Position numbers and translations under genes: made by a program. Under the pieces are notes generated by a model that made no database searches, was not told the DNA's origin, and worked only from the letters and a program-made list of their open reading frames with translations. From Symbiodinium natans (lineage: Eukaryota > Sar > Dinophyceae > Suessiales > Symbiodiniaceae), in contig CAJNDS010000080.1 of the NCBI GenBank assembly GCA_905221605.1, positions 708,955 to 772,954 of the forward strand: a stretch of 64,000 nucleotides of DNA, read 5' to 3'. Shown one piece after another: positions 39,617-50,745 of this stretch. The stretch's first letter is position 1. Every line of letters begins with the position of its first letter.

Positions 39617-39660
39617 CACTAGCCCGAGCTACCAGGCGAAGCCTGGCGAGGGCTCGGGGC
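39617..39660. other. Imperfect hairpin
   Basis: AGCCCGAGCTACCAGGC pairs with GCCTGGCGAGGGCTCGGG around a GAA loop with small internal mismatches. Function unknown; possibly a structured RNA or an element end. Confidence 0.5.
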
Positions 39661-39699
39661 CGGTGTCTGCGATGAGCACGACCCACGTTTTGAAAGTTT

Positions 39700-40148
39700 C
39701 AAATTAAAGCATGCGAGCGCTCAGGGGCCTCCTCCCCTCGTGAGGGGCTTCCACTGGCCTCCCTGTATGGTCGTAAGGGCCTCCCTTTAAGGAACCTGAA
39801 ATGCAAGACCCCCAAACAGGCTGAGAAATCTCCCCGTTGGCCCGGTAAAAACGCCTTCCGCAAGGGGCCGCTCCCTCTAACCCCCACAATGCATGCTCAC
39901 GGGCCTCCGACACCTCCCTAACAAGTCTCTCCATAAGGCTGCTTCGCCTCCTCAATGTAAGGGGCCTGCAAGGGCAAGGCTCAAGTATCCATTCCCCATG
40001 AGGGGCTTCCGAGGCCTCCCTTTAGGGGCCAGTAAGGGGCAAGGCACCAAACATCCAGAAACGTTTCCAGCCTGCCCAAGGTTGAGATGTGGGTGGGGTT
40101 GGGAGAGCGCGTGAACCTGGGCGCACAACACCACACACGTCCCGCGTA
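39700..40148. other. Unique DNA with short direct repeats
   Basis: The words GAGGGGCTTCC and GGCCTCCCTTTA recur (39741 and 40001; 39779 and 40014), suggesting an old local duplication. Frames on both strands are unrecognised. Confidence 0.4.
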
Positions 40149-40149
40149 G

Positions 40150-40430
40150 AGTTGTCGGGTCATGTTGTCAGAGAGTGTCACTTGGCCAAGGTCGGCCGGA
40201 AGTTCAAAATCCTCTGAAGAATTCGACGTAGCCTCGTTGATAGCTGCATCCTACTGGTCCTCTTCCTCAACGTCAAATCGCCACGGGTTGCTCTTTGACA
40301 GCCTTCTGGCTGCAGCACCATTGGTCATGGGCTTCACCACCCCCATCACATGCATTGGCATGGACCATGCTTGTCTCTTCCACAGCTCTGCAACATCTTG
40401 AAGCGCTGCATTCCTGCAGCTGAAAAGACC
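40150..40430 (-). pseudogene. Open minus-strand segment with one TAG
   Basis: The minus strand reads LQDVAELWKRQAWSMPMHVM, GVVKPMTNGAAARRLSKSNP, WRFDVEEEDQ, then a TAG at 40253-40251, then DAAINEATSNSSEDFELPAD and LGQVTLSDNMTRQLYAG. That is over 90 protein-like codons apart from one stop. It may be a decayed transposon or host gene piece, or two exons. Family not recognised. Confidence 0.4.
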
Positions 40431-40439
40431 AGCAGTTTT

Positions 40440-40970
40440 TGCTGCAAACCCTAAACCTTGAGCCCTAAGTCCTCAACCCTCAACGCGAAACCCTATGCAT
40501 GCTGTCGTCTGATTCCCCAGCATGGAATGCCTAGAGCCAAATGGACTGCGAGCGCCGGGAAACTGCTGCCGAGGCGCGGGGGCCAAGAAGGATGCTGCAC
40601 CAGCATTTGCTTAAGAACCGCCAAGAAACTTAAAGATCATGATCCCTATATTGCCCTTGGAAGGAAGAACAGAAGAATCCCTATATAACCCTTGGAAGGA
40701 AGCTTACGTTCCATCTTTCGGGTGGTTCTTATATTGCCCTTAGAAGGAAGAATCTAATAAATCCCAATATTGAAGCTGACAATTTTCATTCCTCGGGTGA
40801 TTGTTAAGCAGATAGGGGCTCACGAAAAGGGATGCCAGACAGTAGTTCACCCTGGGCGGAGGGCGGAGGAGCCTTGCGTAGGTTGCGGCACCGGCTCCGG
40901 CAAAATGCCGCCACTGCCGAGCTCGACTCACGAGACGATGACTCGGCACAAGCCCTAAACCCTAAACCCT
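40440..40970. other. Unique DNA, no gene recognised
   Basis: The phrase CCCTATAT(A/T)(G/A)CCCTTGGAAGGAAG recurs at 40645 and 40679, and in altered form at 40730. Frames at 40458-40688 and 40740-40958 are unrecognised. Confidence 0.4.
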
Positions 40971-41113
40971 AAACCCTAAATCCTAAACCCTAAACCCTAA
41001 ACCCCAAACCCTAAACCCCAAACCCTAAACCCTATGTCCTGGATAGCCGCCCCCAGATTCTCGTCCGCATCTGCCTGGAAACTCCGCAGCTGAAGCCCGA
41101 ACCCCCCAAGCAC

Positions 41114-41235
41114 ACCCTAAACCCTAAACCCTAAACCCTAAACCCTAAACCCTAAACCCTAAACCCTAAACCCTAAACCCTAAACCCTAAACCCTAAACC
41201 CTAAACCCTAAACCCTAAACCCTAAACCCTACACC
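41114..41235. repeat. CCCTAAA block
   Basis: About 17 perfect units, followed by a short (GT)n at 41256-41272. Confidence 0.9.
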
Positions 41236-41439
41236 TATGCCGTGTGGGATTCCATGTGTGTGTGTGTGTGTCAGAAAAATGGAGAAACTCAGCAGCAGCC
41301 TCTAAGCCCTAAACCGTAAACCCTAACCCCAAACTCTAAACCACGCACTTCAACAGCCGTTTAACTCCGAAAAGCTGTAGCCCCGAAACGCAGTTCAGAC
41401 GCTTCTCGGGACGTCAAGAGCTCACAGGCATCAAGGGCT

Positions 41440-41640
41440 TATGACTCTAGGGCTTAGGGTTTCGGGTTTAGGGTTAGGGGTTTTAGGGCTTGGGAGTTTC
41501 GGGTTAAGGGTCAGGGGTTTAGGGTTTAGTGTTTAGGGTTTAGGGGGAACCCTAAACCCTACATAAACCCTTTAGGGTTTTAGGGTTTAGGGTTTAGGGT
41601 TTGGGGTTTAGGGTTTAGGGTTTAGGGTCTAGGGTTTGGG
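41440..41640. repeat. Degenerate TTTAGGG with embedded CCCTAAA
   Basis: At 41548-41575 a CCCTAAACCCTACATAAACC stretch is followed at once by CTTTAGGGTTTTAGGG, a small inverted junction. The island 41640-41760 is open on the plus strand (LSGFLPEEPLARADPMFDQL then a stop), unrecognised. Confidence 0.6.
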
Positions 41641-41760
41641 CCTGAGTGGCTTCCTCCCGGAGGAGCCCTTGGCTCGTGCCGATCCGATGTTCGACCAGCT
41701 GCCTGTCAGGAGCCACACTCAGAGCGGTTCTGAAGCCTAGAAAAATCCGCAAGCAAGGCG

Positions 41761-42030
41761 AGGGTTTAGGGTTTAGGGTTTAGGGTTTAGGGTTTAGGGT
41801 TTAGGGTTTAGGGTTTAGGGTTTAGGGTTTAGGGTTTAGGGTTTAGGGTTTAGGGTTTAGGGTTTAGGTTTAGGGTTAGGGTTTAGGGTTTTTAGGGTTT
41901 AGGGTTTAGGGTTAGGTTTAGGGTTTAGGGTTTAGGTTTAGGGTTTAGGGTTTAGGGTTTAGGGTTTAGGGTTTAGGGTTTAGGGTTTAGGGTTTAGGGT
42001 TTAGGGTTTAGGGTTTAGGGTTCAAGTTTT
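41761..42030. repeat. TTTAGGG block
   Basis: About 38 units with hexamer slips (TTTAGG, TTAGGG) in the centre. Confidence 0.9.
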
Positions 42031-42900
42031 GCAGGGTTCAGATTGCGAGGGTGTTGCACCCGTCAAACTTCACCCATCTCGCAACGACTGGGCCTGTGCT
42101 GGAACCAGCGATCATGGAAGGCGTCCTCTCAGGTTCATCGCAGAAGTCTCCGTCACGCTCAGGGTTTGGGGAAGCTGTTGAAGGCTCTTGAGCGATTGTG
42201 CCCCTTGAGTACCCCCTAAACCCTCAACCCTAAACCTTAAACCCTAAACCCTACACCCTACACCCTAAACCCTAAACCCTAAACCCCTAAACCCTAAACC
42301 CCAAACCCTGAACCCTACACCCCTCACCCCCTTGAGTACACAACAGCCCCGTTGGTCCTGCAGCTCCTTGAGGTCGGCATCCTGAGCCCAGTCTATGACA
42401 TCAGCTGCTTTCCCACGACATCGCACCCGAAACCTTAACCCCTAAACCCGAAACCCTAAACCCTCCCTAAGCCGTAAGCCCTAAACCCTACACCCGACAC
42501 CCTAAACCGGAAATCATGCTAAGCCCCAACTTAAGAAACGTAATTCCCAACATCTCAAGCTAGGGTTATGGTCTAAGTCTAGGGGGGTTAGGGTCCTTTC
42601 CGAAACCTTCAAATCCGCTGGCCTCAGAGATTTTGACCGTACCAACTTGGCATCGGTCAGAACACAAAACATTCTGCTCATAAAAGAACACACAGCCCCT
42701 AAGACACAAAACTCACGTTTAGACTGAATACTTCCAAACTCCCAGCATGTAGACCCTCATGATCATGATTGATCTGGGTAAGCCTTAATGTGAGTTACTA
42801 ACCGGCTTAGGGATTTCAACTTGGTAAGGATAGTGATGCCTATGCCTACGGCACGTCAACAATTGAGGAGCCTGAAAGAAATCTTTAAGATTCTTAACGT
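42031..42900. other. Unique DNA with small CCCTAAA blocks
   Basis: CCCTAAA words at 42215-42320 and 42425-42510; 42530-42900 is mostly unique and AT-richer. AACATCTCAAGC at 42549 resembles an M1 element end, but no partner is found. No gene recognised. Confidence 0.45.
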
Positions 42901-43430
42901 AAACCCTAAACCCTAAACCTAAACCCTAAACCCTAAACCCTAAGCCCTAAACCCTAAACCCTAAACCCTAAACCCTAAACCCTAAACCCAACAACCTGCA
43001 ATCTCAAGGCCCTTCAGTGCCTCTTCAACACAATTAGGGTTTAGGGTTTAGAGTTATCCCCCTTACGATCCCGCAAAACCCCCCGTCTTTCCACCCCCCA
43101 TAATCCCCATGATCCCTCATCAGGGCAAAGCTTTCGTCACGTTCGGCCCTCTAAACAACTAAACAACTAAACAACTAAACAACTAAACAACTAAACCCTA
43201 AACCCTAAACCCTAAACCCTAAACCCTAAACCCTAAACTCAACAGGGGCCTCCTCTGGGTCCTAGCAACCCAGCGGATGAGGAGCCCACCCCGGTGTGCT
43301 CCACGACAATGAGACCGAGCTGGAAATCCTGCGCGACGCCCTAAACCCTAAACCCTAAACCCTAAACCCTAAACCCTAAACCCTAAACCCTAAACCCTAA
43401 ACCCTAAACCCTAGACCGACTCGGAGGCTG
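42901..43430. repeat. CCCTAAA blocks and AACTAAAC octamers
   Basis: CCCTAAA at 42901-42990, five AACTAAAC octamers at 43152-43196, CCCTAAA at 43197-43240 and 43340-43412. Confidence 0.8.
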
Positions 43431-44400
43431 TTGAGGGTTTAGGGTTAGTTTTGGGGGAGCCTTCGGACAAGGCTTCGGGCGAAGTACAGCGCGCGGAGGT
43501 CTTTCGTTGAGGACGGAAGTATGGCGAGGCTTTGGAGAAACAAAGTTGAAAATGGGGTGCAGGGTTTAGGGTTTAGGGTTTAGGGTTTAGGGTTTAGGGA
43601 TGAGGGTTTAGGGTTTAGGGTTTAGGGTTTAGGGTTTGGTGTTTAGGGTTTAGGGGGCGGGGTTCGCATGACGTATGCGAACCTCTGAATCCTCAGTCAC
43701 CTCATCCCTGAACCCTAAACCCTAAACCCTAAACCCCAAACCCCAAACCCCAAACCCTAAACCCAGTCAAGGCCGTACACCCTGGCAGGCGTTTGGCAAG
43801 CCCTCCTTCCACATGCGGTCGACACAAAACGCCCAAGCCTGAAAATTCATTTCGTCCCAGAAGGGACTGAGGCAACGACTAGCCTAGCCTTCTTAGCAAG
43901 CAAACCCTAAACCCTAAACCCTAAACCCTAAACCCTAAACCCTGATGACCTTAAGTCGGAAAGGTCGTAGAGCAGCACCAGCCTGCAACTCCACGCCGCG
44001 AGCAAACGTCTCATCGCTGAACATCTCCTCCCGTAGCTGCCGCAGCTGAGACATCCTATCCCATGACAATCATCCTCTGTGCACGGTAGCCCTAAACCCT
44101 AAACCCTAAACCCTAAACCCTAAACTTCAGCAACCCTGCGTCTGAATGGACAAAAACTGCATCAACCTTGGGTTGTTGCTTGGACGCTTTGGCCTTTATG
44201 CCAAACCTCAAAAATCCGCAAGCCTACTGGTTCTCCGTAGGGACTAAGGGAAGGAGGTACCCTGTATACTTTCTTTAAAAGACACTGAACCCGAAACCCT
44301 AAACCCTAGCCCTAAACCCTAAACCCTAAACACTAAACCCTAAACCCTAAACCCTACACCCCCCAAAGCACCGCCTGCATGAGGGGTTCGACTCGCTCCT
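43431..44400. other. Alternating blocks and short islands
   Basis: TTTAGGG at 43561-43650; CCCTAAA at 43711-43765, 43905-43942 and 44090-44125. The island 43945-44055 reads SQLRQLREEMFSDETFARGV on the minus strand. Weak exon candidate, unrecognised. Confidence 0.45.
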
Positions 44401-44424
44401 GGGCTTGGTGGGGCTCGAAACAGG

Positions 44425-44660
44425 GGTGTTAGGGCTTAGGGCTTAGGGCTTAGGGTTTAGGGTTTAGGGTTTAGGGTTTAGGGTTTAGGGTTTAGGGCTT
44501 AGGGCTTAGGGCTTAGGGTTTAGGGTTTAGGGTTTAGGGTTTGGGTTTGGGGTGTTAGGGTGTTAGGGTGTTTTAAGGTGTGTTAGGGTGTTCTAGGGTG
44601 TTTAGGGTATGTTAGGCTGTGTTAGGGTGCTTCAGGGTCCGTTGGGGTGTTTAAGGGTGC
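44425..44660. repeat. TTAGGGC/TTTAGGG then GTGTTAGG-like words
   Basis: Heptamers to 44540, then degenerate GGGTGTTA words. The minus frame 44622-44804 is heptamer-derived at one end. Confidence 0.75.
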
Positions 44661-45054
44661 TGTGGTGTTGGGGTGTTGCACTGTTAGGGGGTTAGGTGAT
44701 TTCTGATTCGATGGCGACAGTGTCTGCAGCCGTTGCAGAGTCCTTTGCCCCAAGTTCCTCCGCGACCACCGGCTCTCAAACAAGCTCGAAGCCAAGTATC
44801 TCAAATGGGTTTAGGGTTTAGGGCTTAGGGCTTAGGGTTTAGGGTTTAGGGCTTCGGGTTTAGGGTTTAGGGGCTAGGTTAATCCCAACTTCCCCTCCTC
44901 CCCCCTTCCCCCCCTGCCCCTCCCAAAAGCAAGCACACCCACACAGATCCTCCCCCCAACACCCTAACAAAAGCGTCCCGACAAACCTGAAAACCAATTT
45001 GGAAGCCCAATCACAGGATCAAACTGCAAACGGCACTCACAAGCTAGGGATCAC

Positions 45055-45145
45055 CCTAAACCCTAAACCCTAAACCCTAAACCCTAAACCCTAAACCCTA
45101 GCCCTAAACCCTAAACCCTAAACCCTAAACCCTAAGCCCTAAACC
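45055..45145. repeat. CCCTAAA block
   Basis: About 12 units on the left of the island at 45150. Confidence 0.85.
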
Positions 45146-45149
45146 TCCA

Positions 45150-45215
45150 GCCAAGGGGCGGAGCTGCTGACGATCTTCGTCTGCGCGACCCGGCCTGGGA
45201 AGCCGCGCACATCAA
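45150..45215 (-). other. Exon-like island, minus strand
   Basis: The minus frame reads VRGFPGRVAQTKIVSSSAPW then LE. Polarity is canonical. The QTKIV word resembles QTKMV in the next island (45895-45975), so both may be exons of one unknown gene. Confidence 0.4.
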
Positions 45216-45218
45216 GGG

Positions 45219-45340
45219 GTTTGGGGTTTGGGGTTTGGGGTTTAGGGTTTAGGGTTTAGGGTTTAGGGTTTAGGGTTTAGGGTTTAGGGTTTAGGGTTTA
45301 GGGTTTAGGGTTTAGGGTTTAGGGTTTAGGGTTTAGGGCT
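45219..45340. repeat. TTTGGGG/TTTAGGG block
   Basis: About 17 units on the right of the island. Confidence 0.9.
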
Positions 45341-45890
45341 CCCAAGCCTACAAGGGGTTTAGGGTTTAGGGCTTGGTTTTAGGGTTTGGGGTTTGGGATT
45401 TAGGGTTTAGGGTTTCGGTTTTAAGGTAAGACCCTCAGTATGAGACCTTTATTGAGGAACCCTCATATACCCCTTAAAAACGGGAGTAAATCCCGCATGG
45501 GCCGGCTCACGCCCTAGAATCCCTCACCCCACCATTTTAACCCCTGGCCCATGGGTGATTCTTCAAATTAGGTCACTTTGGGGGTCCTTCTTGTACGGGT
45601 GCCGTACTGTATGATGACCCGGAAAGGGACCCTGGCCTAGATTTGAGAACTACCCCTTGTAGCACATCCCGGCTTACTCTTGGTAGCCCAAAAGCGACAT
45701 CACAGTAAGGGCACCCTTTGTTGGGGTTGGTTACTTCAAAAGGGAACCCCAGAACCAAAAAAAGGGCGGCGCCACGGTAATTGTAGGCATCAAGCACTAA
45801 ACCCTAAACCCGAAGCCCGAAGCCCTAAGCACTAAGCCCTAAGCCCTCAGCCCTAAACCCTAAACCCTAAACTCTATACCCTACCAAGTG
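45341..45890. other. Unique DNA, dispersed-repeat relic
   Basis: 45713-45750 (GGGCACCCTTTGTTGGGGTT) resembles the inside of the M4 element at 14068. The minus frame 45573-45797 is unrecognised. CCCTAAA words from 45797. Confidence 0.45.
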
Positions 45891-45894
45891 CCCA

Positions 45895-45975
45895 CCCACC
45901 CCTTCCCCAACGGGTCGGCGGAGAGGCGGTTGAAGGTCTCCACCATCTTCGTCTGCAGAGGTTTGGCGTGCCCAC
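45895..45975 (-). other. Exon-like island, minus strand
   Basis: The minus strand enters through CTCTGCAG into TKMVETFNRLSADPLGK and leaves at GGGTGGGTGG. CCCTAAA left, TTTAGGG right. Family unknown. Confidence 0.45.
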
Positions 45976-45980
45976 TCCGG

Positions 45981-46178
45981 TTTAGGGTTTAGGGTTTAGG
46001 GTTTAGGGTTTAGGGTTTAGGGTTTAGGGTTTAGGGTTTAGGGTTTAGGGTTTAGGGTTTAGGGTTTAGGGTTTAGGGTTTAGGGTTTAGGGTTTAGGGT
46101 TTAGGGTTTAGGGTTTAGGGTTTAGGGTTTAGGGTTTAGGGTTTAGGGTTTAGGGTTTAGGGTTTAGGGTTTAGGGTT
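45981..46178. repeat. TTTAGGG block
   Basis: About 28 perfect units, one of the cleanest blocks. Confidence 0.95.
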
Positions 46179-46855
46179 TCATTGAAATCATTAAGGGTTC
46201 AGGTCCGGGGAAGTTTCGAGGAGTTGCGTTTTTTGGAATTATTCCTAATAATTTCAAGTTAGGGGGCTTGAGGGTTTAGGGTTGGTTTAGTGTTTAGGGT
46301 TTAGGGTTTAGCGCTTAGGGCTTAGGGCTTAGGGTTTAGGGTAGGGTCGGTGTCTTTTGGGGTTCAAGGGTTTAGGGTTTAAGGCTTCAGGGTTGAAGGA
46401 ACCTTTCCGGGTTTTAGGGTTTTTGGCCGGCATAAAGTGGCTTCGCATCTTCAAGTTTTCTATTTGATCTCGGCAATCCTGACAGTCGTCGTCCCTTCCT
46501 CTGCGTAGCCAAGGCAAGGCTCCGAAAGCGAGCGCATAGATCCTAAATCCTAAAAGCCCAGTAAAGATAATGATCATAAGAACTATAAGAACTATAAGAA
46601 GTATATCAAAGCCATAAAACGAAAATAACTGGAATAAAGAAACTCAAATAACTGTAACAACGAGAATAACTGAAATTACACAAGAACTTAAACGGCCAAA
46701 ATAAACTAAACAAAACTCTAAAAACCATAACAACTATACTAACTATGATAGCCATAATAACGACCATCACAATAATGACTGTAACGACAATAGCTGTACT
46801 GACTGTATGATATAGGCGCCTGTAAAGATTAGAATAGGGTTTGGGGGGGCTCTTG
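46179..46855. other. Unique AT-rich DNA with AATAACTG-like words
   Basis: 46580-46815 has many degenerate copies of (A)ATAACTGTAAC and AACTATAAGAAC. 59110-59265 has similar composition on the opposite strand. Not coding. Confidence 0.5.
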
Positions 46856-46989
46856 TAGTAACCCTAGACCCTAAACCCTAAACCGTAAACTCTAAACCCT
46901 CCACCCTAAACCCTTAACCCATAACCCTCAGACCCGAACCCCTGTATTGCCCCGCGTGCCTTTCTCTTTGCCCTCGCACGGGTCGACCT

Positions 46990-47130
46990 GGGCGGCCCAG
47001 GGCCCGGACTCGAGGGTTTAGGGTTTAGGGTTTAGGGTTTAGGGTTTAGGGTTTAGGGTTTAGGGTTTAGGGTTTAGGGTTTAGGGTTTAGCGTTTAGGG
47101 TTTAGGGCTTAGGGCTTAGGGTTTAGGGCG
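46990..47130. repeat. TTTAGGG block
   Basis: About 18 units. The island 46930-47012 to its left reads GPWAAQVDPCEGKEKGTRGN on the minus strand, unrecognised. Confidence 0.85.
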
Positions 47131-47590
47131 TGCCAAACGGAAGCGCGCTTTGGGAGCGCACAATAGTCTGCAGACCTACCCACCCCAAGACCGCCCACTT
47201 ACAACTCTCAAGGAGTTAAGACCTTCTTGTATTTATTTACAAAGCATCACATGGTTCAGCACTCACGCCCTTTTGAGACCTCCACACGTGCGTGGACAGC
47301 GTGGGTTGGCGCAAAGGGGCTAAGGCCAGGGAGGCAGGGCCGGAAGGCAATGCGGACAACAAAACGGCCTGGTCCCCACAGCCCAGCAGACGGGGGTTCA
47401 GGGACCCAGGGGGCCCCCAGGGGCCCTCCCAGGGGGCCTCCAATGCAGGACCGAATAACATGGGGCTTGGGGCAATATAATATAATACAGACTCGGCCTG
47501 TGCTTGCCTGGACGGTCGCCCGCCTGGGGCTCCCTCGCAGGGTCTCACTGAGAGCTCGACCACCAAAACACAAGAAAGTGGGTGGCGGGC
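47131..47590. other. Unique GC-rich region with overlapping frames
   Basis: Several frames of 60-196 codons overlap on both strands. 47400-47440 is rich in GGGGGCCC words. None shows a family signature and no single frame is preferred. Confidence 0.35.
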
Positions 47591-47591
47591 G

Positions 47592-47718
47592 GGTGTAGGG
47601 TGTAGGGTGTAGGGTGTAGGGTGTAAGGTGTAGGGTGTAGGGTGTAGGGTGTAGGGTGTAGGGTGTAGGGTGTAGGGTGTAGGGTGTAGGGTGTAGGGTG
47701 TAGGGTGTAGGGTATAGG
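47592..47718. repeat. GGGTGTA heptamer array
   Basis: About 18 units of GTGTAGG, a telomere-variant heptamer found as an array only here. The minus frame reads (TPYTLHP)n. Confidence 0.9.
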
Positions 47719-48149
47719 GTGTCAGGAATCAGGGCTTCAGGGCTTTGGGGTGGGAGAATGGATGGAGATATCGCTTGCGGCTGAGCTTTGCAAAGCCAAT
47801 GTGGCCGAATCTCAAGCCGCATTCCAAACAGCAGCACGAACGACATGTATAGGTTTTCATTTGGCGATCGAAGAGGATCACTGTAGGAAGGCTGCCGGCC
47901 ATCCTCTAATAATCTAAGAGGTGGTTAACCCTGAACCCTAAACCCTAAACCCTAAACAACCCCGAATCTCAGATTTGTGTAAGCCGTGGTCGCTGAGGGG
48001 CCTCGGTTTGTCCGATATGGCGAACGCTTACTGAAACCCTAAACCCTAAACCCAAATAAACCCTAAACCCTAAACCCTAAACGCTAAACCCTAAACCCAA
48101 AACCCTAAACCCTAGACCCAAGCCCTAAACCCTAAACCCTAAACCTTAA

Positions 48150-48237
48150 CCAGCAATTTCGTCAGAGGCTCTTTTCCCGATCTCGGAGGGCCTTGAAGCC
48201 GGCCCGGAGGACGTCGCCTTGGGAGATGATGCCCATT
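48150..48237 (-). other. Exon-like island, possible CBS-domain end
   Basis: The minus frame reads MGIISQGDVLRAGFKALRDR then EKSL and a stop. GIIS.GDVLRA resembles the end of a CBS domain (nucleotide-binding regulatory module), but the match is short. CCCTAAA left, TTTAGGG right. Confidence 0.35.
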
Positions 48238-48239
48238 TA

Positions 48240-48470
48240 GGGTTTAGGGTTAAGGGTTAAGGGTTTAGGGTTAGGGGTTAGGGTTTAGGGTTTAGGGTTT
48301 AGGGTTTAGGGTTTAGGGTTTAGGGTTTAGGGTTTAGGGTTTAGGGTTTAGGGTTTAGGGTTTGGGGTTTAGGGTTTAGGGTTTAGGGTTTAGGGTTTAG
48401 GGTTTAGAGTTTAGGGTTTAGGGTTAAGGGTGCAGCGTGTAGGGTTTAAGGTTTAGGGTTTACGGTTTGG
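48240..48470. repeat. TTTAGGG block
   Basis: About 30 units with TTAAGGG and TTTGGGG variants. A further block is at 48545-48635. Confidence 0.9.
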
Positions 48471-48635
48471 GTTTAGGAGGGCATCCACGCTTCATGAAAT
48501 CAGGGGGGGTTTTAGGGCTACCAGGGGTTGGGGCTTAGGGTTTTGGGTTTAGGGTTTAGGGCTAGGGTTTAGGTTTAGGGTTTAGGGTTTAGGGTTTAGG
48601 GTTTAGGGTTTAGGGTTTAGGGTTTAGGGTTTGAG

Positions 48636-49250
48636 GGGTTTGAGGGGTTTGAGGTTGTTGGGTTTGGGGCTCTCGGGTTTAGGGCAAAAGGCTTCATGGG
48701 TTCAGCATTTCGGGCTTGGACCTGCCGATGAACATCTGGTGGTTCCCTAAACAAGGGTCTTGTTTTCTGTTTTTTGGGGTCCATAGTTGGAATAGTGCCG
48801 CTGTATATACACACACACATATATATATATATACATATATATATATGTACATATGTATACGTATATGTATATATATATATATAAATAGATAGGACCTGAA
48901 CAGGAGCCCGAAATTCAGGAACTATGTAGTAAATGATGCGGTGCTTTTGTTGAGGAGCGGTAGGTGGGCCTCAGGACAAGCCTCTTCAAGGAATACCTTG
49001 GCCCACAGCCTAATAAATCATTTAAATACATTAATTTTCAGGGTTTAGGGCTTAGGGTTTAGGGTTTCGGGTTGAGGGTTTTGGGTTTTGCGTTTAGGCT
49101 CTGTGGCGATAAACACAAGGACAGACAGGCAACAGGATTGAAAAAGCAACGCAGCAACAGCTCAGGTGTTACAGGTTGCAGTGCAAGCGTCGCAGGCGTT
49201 TGACGGCACTCGTCACAACCTCGAAAACCGCCGCCCTGGCATCTAGGGTT
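48636..49250. other. Unique DNA with a (TA)n tract
   Basis: 48807-48887 is CACACATATATATATA-type DNA able to form hairpins or Z-DNA. The rest is unique and unrecognised. Confidence 0.5.
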
Positions 49251-49559
49251 TAGGGCTTGGGGTTCAGGGTTTAGGGTTCAGGGTTTAGGGTTTAGGGTTT
49301 ATATAGGGTTTAGGGTTTAGGGTTTAGGGAGGTTGGGAGAACGGCACATGTCGGAGCCCTGCTGAAGCAGACAAGGACTTGACATCTCGAACCCTGAGGC
49401 CCTTTAAATCGACAAAAACCCAACACCCCACAAGCCTCGAACCCCAAAACCCTGGCAGGCCCCTCTGTCGTCCCCACATTCCTAGGCCCTCAACCCTAAA
49501 CCCTAAACCCTAAGCCCTAAACCCCAAACCCTAAACCCTAAACCCCCTAATCTGGCCTC

Positions 49560-49632
49560 TCCGTTGGGATGGTAGACATACGATTTCGGAAGCTCTGGCC
49601 CTGCTTCTTGCGGACCAGCTCCTGGGTTTCAG
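49560..49632 (-). other. Exon-like island, minus strand
   Basis: The minus strand enters through AAACCCAG into ELVRKKQGQSFRNRMSTIPT. CCCTAAA left, TTTAGGG right. Basic; family unknown. Confidence 0.4.
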
Positions 49633-49634
49633 AG

Positions 49635-49830
49635 GGTTTAGGGTTTAGGGTTTAGGGTTCAGGGTTTAGGGTCTAGGGTCTAGGGTTTAGGGTTTAGGGT
49701 TTAGGGTTTAGGGTTTAGGGTTCAGGGTTCAGGGTTTAGGGTTTAGGGTTTAGGGTTTAGGGTTTAGGGTTTAGGGTTTAGGGTTTAGGGTTTAGGGTTT
49801 AGGGTTTTAGGGTTTTAGGGTTAGGGTTCA
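49635..49830. repeat. TTTAGGG block with TTCAGGG and GGGTCTA
   Basis: About 27 units. 49831-50250 to its right is mostly unique DNA without a recognised gene. Confidence 0.9.
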
Positions 49831-50261
49831 GCAGCTCCGGGTCGAGCATTTTCATTCGGACGTGCAGAGCATAGATTTAGACAAACACCCACCTGCCCAA
49901 AGAATCCCGCAACATTAAGAAAATAAAGGGTCTTCATTAATCATTTGTGTTTCAGTTGCTCACCATTCCTTCCACCCCCCAGTCAGAGTGATCAGGGCCC
50001 GGAAACCTAATAACATTGGTCCGCCAGACCTCGGAAAAGCGAATAATATTGTCTCCTCAGGGCCCTAAACCCTAAACCCCGATCGCCGATCGCTAAACGC
50101 TAAACCCTACCCCAGCCGAAACCCTCTAAACCCGAAATCCTAAACCCTAAGCCCCTGGAACCCAACGACCCTAAGTCTTAAACCCTCTTATCCCGAAACA
50201 CTCTAAATCACCCTGTAAACCCTAAACCCTAAACCCTACCTACACCCTAGACCCTAAGCCC

Positions 50262-50335
50262 TGGTGAGCCAGCTCTCAGTGCCGTGCCTCTCGGATGTAC
50301 TCGACCCTGCTGTAGAAGAAGAGCACCCGCCTTTC
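50262..50335 (-). other. Exon-like island, minus strand
   Basis: The minus frame reads RRVLFFYSRVEYIREARH then a stop. Possible terminal exon. CCCTAAA-like left, TTTAGGG-like right. Family unknown. Confidence 0.35.
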
Positions 50336-50629
50336 AGGGTTCAGGGTTGGGGTTTAGGGTTAAGAGGGTTTGAGGGTTTGAGGGTTTTCGGACAAGAGGG
50401 TTTATGGTCTAGGGTTGGGGTTTGGGGGGTTAGGGTTTAGAGGATTTGAGGGTTTTGGGATTAGAGGGTTTCAGGTTTAGGGTTGTGGGTTTAGGGTTCA
50501 GGGTTGAGGGTTTAGGGTTCAGGTCCCCTCAGCCCATATACTGCAAGACAGCTCCTGCCGTTTTGCAACCCTCTTGACACTCGGCGCCCGGCGAAGAGAA
50601 GCCCGAAGCATCATGTTTCGGTTGGGGTT

Positions 50630-50745
50630 AAGGTGTAGGGTCTAGGGTCTAGGGTCTAGGGTCTAGGGTCTAGGGTTTAGGGTTTGGGGTCTAGGGTCTA
50701 GGGTTTAGGGTTTAGGGTTTAGGGTTTAGGATTGAGGGTTGAGGG
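50630..50745. repeat. GGGTCTA heptamer array
   Basis: Eight GGGTCTA units mixed with GGGTTTA. 50876-50970 is a clean TTTAGGG block. Confidence 0.85.

Noticed and set aside
47227-47846. A 196-codon minus ORF
   Set aside because: Half of it is (TPYTLHP)n from the GGGTGTA array and the rest is unrecognised.
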